Positions 60,201 to 64,000 of a DNA stretch of 64,000 nucleotides are shown piece by piece (position 1 is the first letter of the stretch; the number at the start of each line of letters is the position of its first letter). Under the pieces are notes generated by a model, which had not been told where the DNA came from, searched no databases, and saw nothing but the letters and a program-made list of their open reading frames with translations. The translations under genes and the position numbers were made by a program. This DNA is from Macquaria australasica (taxonomy: Eukaryota; Chordata; Actinopteri; Centrarchiformes; Percichthyidae). The DNA is taken from the NCBI GenBank assembly GCA_005408345.1, contig SEMN01000349.1, positions 434,001 to 498,000 on the forward strand. Reading direction: 5' to 3'.

Positions 60201-62374
60201 TACTTAAAAACAGTGAAATTAAGTGATACAGAAAGATGTAAATACATACTGAACATAAAGACACTGGGGTCCAGCGCAGCCTTGCGTCCTCAGTTTCTGT
60301 TCAGGAACTGATTGGTTGATTCATTGTTGGTGCTTGTTTGTTTGACTGTTCAGTCTTCCCTCTCAGATTCCATAGTTCAGACAAGAGCCTGCTTATAGAT
60401 ACAAATATATGCACACACACACACACTGAGGCATTATAGAGCTGACACACTGAGTTATGGAAGCCAGGTTGTAATCTGATTGCAGGACATTATGATGATG
60501 TAACGATGTCTGCGTTGCTCTGACATGTGAGTCCTCTGCCTGTGTTCATGTGGCATCATGAGTTTTTTTTGTTTTTCTTTTTTTTTGCCTCACTAGCCAC
60601 AGCACTTAAAATGTCATGCAATTTCCTCTTCCTCAGAGGATGAACCCTTTAGATTTTAATGACTAGTTCACCGTCCCTCAACTGAGATACAGGTTTATTG
60701 CTGGCACAAGCCATTCGGTGTAAAATGGTGTCGTCACAGTGATTTTTCCTCCCCAGACTGTAGCATTTGAAGGATTTTTCTAGGCCTGAAGAGGTAAAAT
60801 TATCCAGTATTTCACATGAAAAAGCAAGTGTCAGAAAAAAATAAACATAACTGAAATATTTTTTTCTTTTTTATCCCTTTGATCATCTGGTAACTCTGGT
60901 AAATGTCTGTATGAAGGCAGATGTTAGGTGGATTCATCTGATCACATGATTTACATTAGTCACTGTAACTGACTGCTAATCCAGTTTGACTTGCTGAGTT
61001 GACCCAGTCAGAAGTTGGTGTTAGACCACAGATGTTGACAGCAGCAGAGTCCGCCTCACTTCCTGGACCATCAACATCACAATCAGCAGAGAGGAGGTCA
61101 AAGGTGATGGCTGCCTTCATACAGTCATGGTGAGGCTGTGGTTAAGTTAATGCAGCATTTTGTATGAGTGAAGGTCAGAGGTCACAGAGGGAAGGTAATT
61201 CTGTGGCATGTTCTCATGTGGCACAAAGGACTACGTGTATGTGTATGTGTGTGTCTTCCTCCCTGCTGAAATCTAACTGGACAACATGCGTTGATCCTAT
61301 TAAGGCTGAAACTCGAGCTGAGTCAGTCTGGTTAAATGAGTATAGATATGTCTGCTGCCACTGTGTGTGTGTGTGTGTGTGTGTGTGGAAGAGAAGACAA
61401 TGCAATTAAATTTTAGTGGAATACATTTTAGTAGAATAGAAAGTGAAGAGAACTTGAGACATAAAGATTCTCGCACAAAATAGTAAACACAAGGAACAGT
61501 CTGGAAAACCAGACCTTATTTCTGTTAAATATGAACAATTAGTTGTGGATTTTTTTGCCTATTCATCACACCTGACTGATGATTAAATTAAGGTATTAAC
61601 TGATAATGTGTTCAAACATTGTGATTGGAGTGGCTTTTTTGTTTGTTTTTGAATTAATTACTTATAACAGTTATGTCTGTTGATCATAGTGATCAATGGA
61701 AAGAAACGAGTTGGCACAAATAGACACATCACTCTACGCAGCACTAACTGAGGCCAAGATGCACCAGTTTAAAATGTTTTAACTTAAGTAAAAAATGTGC
61801 ACCTATTCTGAAACTGTATGACTCCACTTCATGAACATACAGAGACAAGAAGACACAGGAGAGAAACTGGAGGGAAAAAAGTTTGTGGAGTTCATGGTGA
61901 GTTCTGAGATCAGTACATAAACAACACACTCTACACACATGTGATTGATGGTACATTGCTAGCTGCACTGCACAAACAGTCCAGTGGCCAAATTCTTAGG
62001 AATAACACTGGCCAATATTTGCTTTGCATTCTGTCTGAATGCACCCAAAGCCCGTTGCATACTTCTCGTGCTGGGCTCTGCAAACACGCGAGCATGCCTC
62101 CCAGAATTTGAAACAACGCAGTCCGTAGCCACGCCGACTGTGTGCGGCTCTTTGTTGATGATTGGCTGGTTGGTCTGTGGCGTCTTCGACCCAATCACTT
62201 CCTTTTCCACCTTCTTCCAAAACTGATTGTTAATCAGATAACCAACGGATTTAAAAAGACTAGAAGAACAAAAAAGCAAGAAGAAAACAGCGCTCGTGTT
62301 GCACAGCAATTGTAAAAGGTTTAACTAAGAACCGTCACATTCAGATTTTCCTGTTTTCTTCACACACGCACACA

Positions 62375-62378
<4 letters not shown>

Positions 62379-62410
<32 letters not shown>
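62379..62410 (+). repeat. (AC)n microsatellite
   Basis: About 16 AC units, preceded by imperfect CACACGCA sequence. Confidence 0.93.
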
Positions 62411-62412
<2 letters not shown>

Positions 62413-62560
62413 TAGAGTTTATGACAATGTATAATTAATAATGTGATGTCTGCGGGTGTGTGTTGCCTCCTGGTGCTGAAGTAAACGGCACGAGAGCTGA
62501 TCCATGAGACACAATCATCAGATCAGTACATTACAATAAAGAGGGAGATAATACATTAAT

Positions 62561-62586
62561 ACACACACACACACACACACACACAC
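62561..62586 (+). repeat. (AC)n microsatellite
   Basis: About 13 AC units. Confidence 0.93.
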
Positions 62587-64000
62587 GTGCACACAGTCTG
62601 TTTCAGTATTCCTTCCCTGGTCAGTTTATACTGTAGAAAGAGGAAGAAAGAGGGAGAGTGTGAAATGTTGAATGCATCACTGGCTAAAAGGGAGTGCTTG
62701 CGCACGCACACACGCGCACACACACACACACAATAAGAGGATAAAGACAGCGAGTGGGATGGAGGTCACTTCATAGCTGACCTGACATTTGAGCCAGTCC
62801 TCTACAAGCACGCGCAGTTTATTTCCATGCAGCTGACTTGCAGTGAGGCTCTTGTCCCTGATACACCCAACCAGTCGTCAATACACTCCTTGCAGAGTTG
62901 CTTGTGTGTGTGGGTGTGTGATAATCCCTTTTCAATGGGCAGAGATTAGAAAAAAACTCACACATTTTATGCTTTCAGACACACAAGCCAGTAAAAAAAT
63001 AAACCATACACCTTAACCAACCTGCACTGTGCGTGCATGCGTGCGCCTTACACCTGCAACACAGAATTTTCAAGGCACCCATTTTTGGAGGCAAAAGCCC
63101 CTTTCAGACATACATAGGTCATCATATAAACATGACAGTTTTACATGTCTGGTCTCATGTCTGAATAAACTTTTTACATAAAGGTCTTGACGGTAATCTG
63201 AGACCTTTCTGTAAACCTTCCAACACTGCACAAGTCTGAATTGAATGCCATCACGTTAACATAAAGACTACAGCAGCACAAGGTAAAGCATGCATATAGA
63301 GAGATCACACATGTTCTTCTGCCTTCTTAAGCTCACTGTAATAAATTGATCACTTAATTATCATCTTATGCACAAATGTCAGATCAGTCTATAACAATGA
63401 TGGTATTATTGGTTTGTTTTTTCCTTTGCAGTGCTGTACAGCCACAATGCTATCAGACATGCTATAAAGCTAAAAAGTAATATTAATACAAGTGGGGAAA
63501 AAGAGAGGAAGAACGAAAGATACTGGTAACTGCAACATCAACATATACAGCATTCAGAAAAAATAAAGTGTTTGTGGTAGTGAAACATGTTGCTCATGCC
63601 AGTGTAAATATAAGTGTTATTGTTTTATGTATTAAAATTGTATACAAAATAGATTTTTATGTATTAAAAATAGATTTTGACACCATGCCCCTCTCACCTC
63701 AAGATTAGGTTATCTCAAATTAATACACAGTGATACCCTGGAGCCTTTGGGGCCCCCGAGGGTCATGGCCATGGGTCAGTTGCCGGCTTTGCACGGTTGG
63801 TGATCCAGTGGTGATGTCAGCTGCATGGATAATGTTAGTAATATCCAGGAAAACACTTTACATACAGTACGTGAGAAAAAAGGAATTATTTGAGAGTCCC
63901 AATTTAATGTGGTGTCATGCTATGCTTGTGCACTGTCAGACTTGATAAAACAGGCAGCGGAATTCTCTAATAAATTATGAAATTTATGAGAAAAGTATCA

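Overview
This 64 kb window is nuclear DNA of a ray-finned fish, most likely a percomorph teleost. The gene content is vertebrate. Long (AC)n/(GT)n microsatellites occur every few kilobases, and the dispersed repeats (Tc1-like transposons, TA- and TTAA-flanked MITEs, several widespread teleost repeat families) are fish-typical. There are no bacterial-type genes, operons, CRISPR arrays or rRNAs. The species cannot be named from the sequence alone. 

One protein-coding gene is supported: an internal part of wdr7 (WD repeat-containing protein 7, rabconnectin-3 beta) on the + strand. Seven exons (2887-2984, 9919-10065, 14277-14395, 14879-15002, 24525-24638, 49411-49638, 59047-59233; 1,017 coding bases, about 339 codons) join without a frame break across GT-AG introns. 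They encode the region between the N-terminal and C-terminal WD40 parts: a low-complexity Pro/Ala/Thr linker, a helical block, a second Pro-rich acidic linker, then another conserved helical block. Both ends of the gene lie outside the window. From knowledge of the family, WDR7 works with DMXL1/DMXL2 and ROGDI in V-ATPase assembly and acidification of vesicles and endosomes. 

Everything else is intron or repeat. Intron sizes are about 6.9, 4.2, 0.5, 9.5, 24.8 and 9.4 kb, plus incomplete introns at both window ends. The 24.8 kb intron (24639-49410) carries most of the mobile DNA. This includes a complete but frameshifted Tc1-like element on the minus strand (35449-37044, TA duplications, ~200 bp inverted repeats), a second and different Tc1-like relic on the plus strand (45310-46823) interrupted by another repeat, a purine tract leading into an AC/GT cluster (28524-29181), a 540 bp C-depleted degenerate tandem repeat (31690-32230), and a CpG-rich dispersed sequence ending in a TATA-box-like motif. 

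The observations most worth a second look are: exon 14277-14395, which is flanked at its two splice sites by complementary (GT)n and (AC)n tracts; a perfect 30-bp-arm palindrome just downstream of the next exon; a pre-miRNA-like hairpin at 22548-22609; and the nested transposon structures. I see no convincing evidence of a wholly new biological system. Most short open frames in the window are translations of microsatellites or intron noise.
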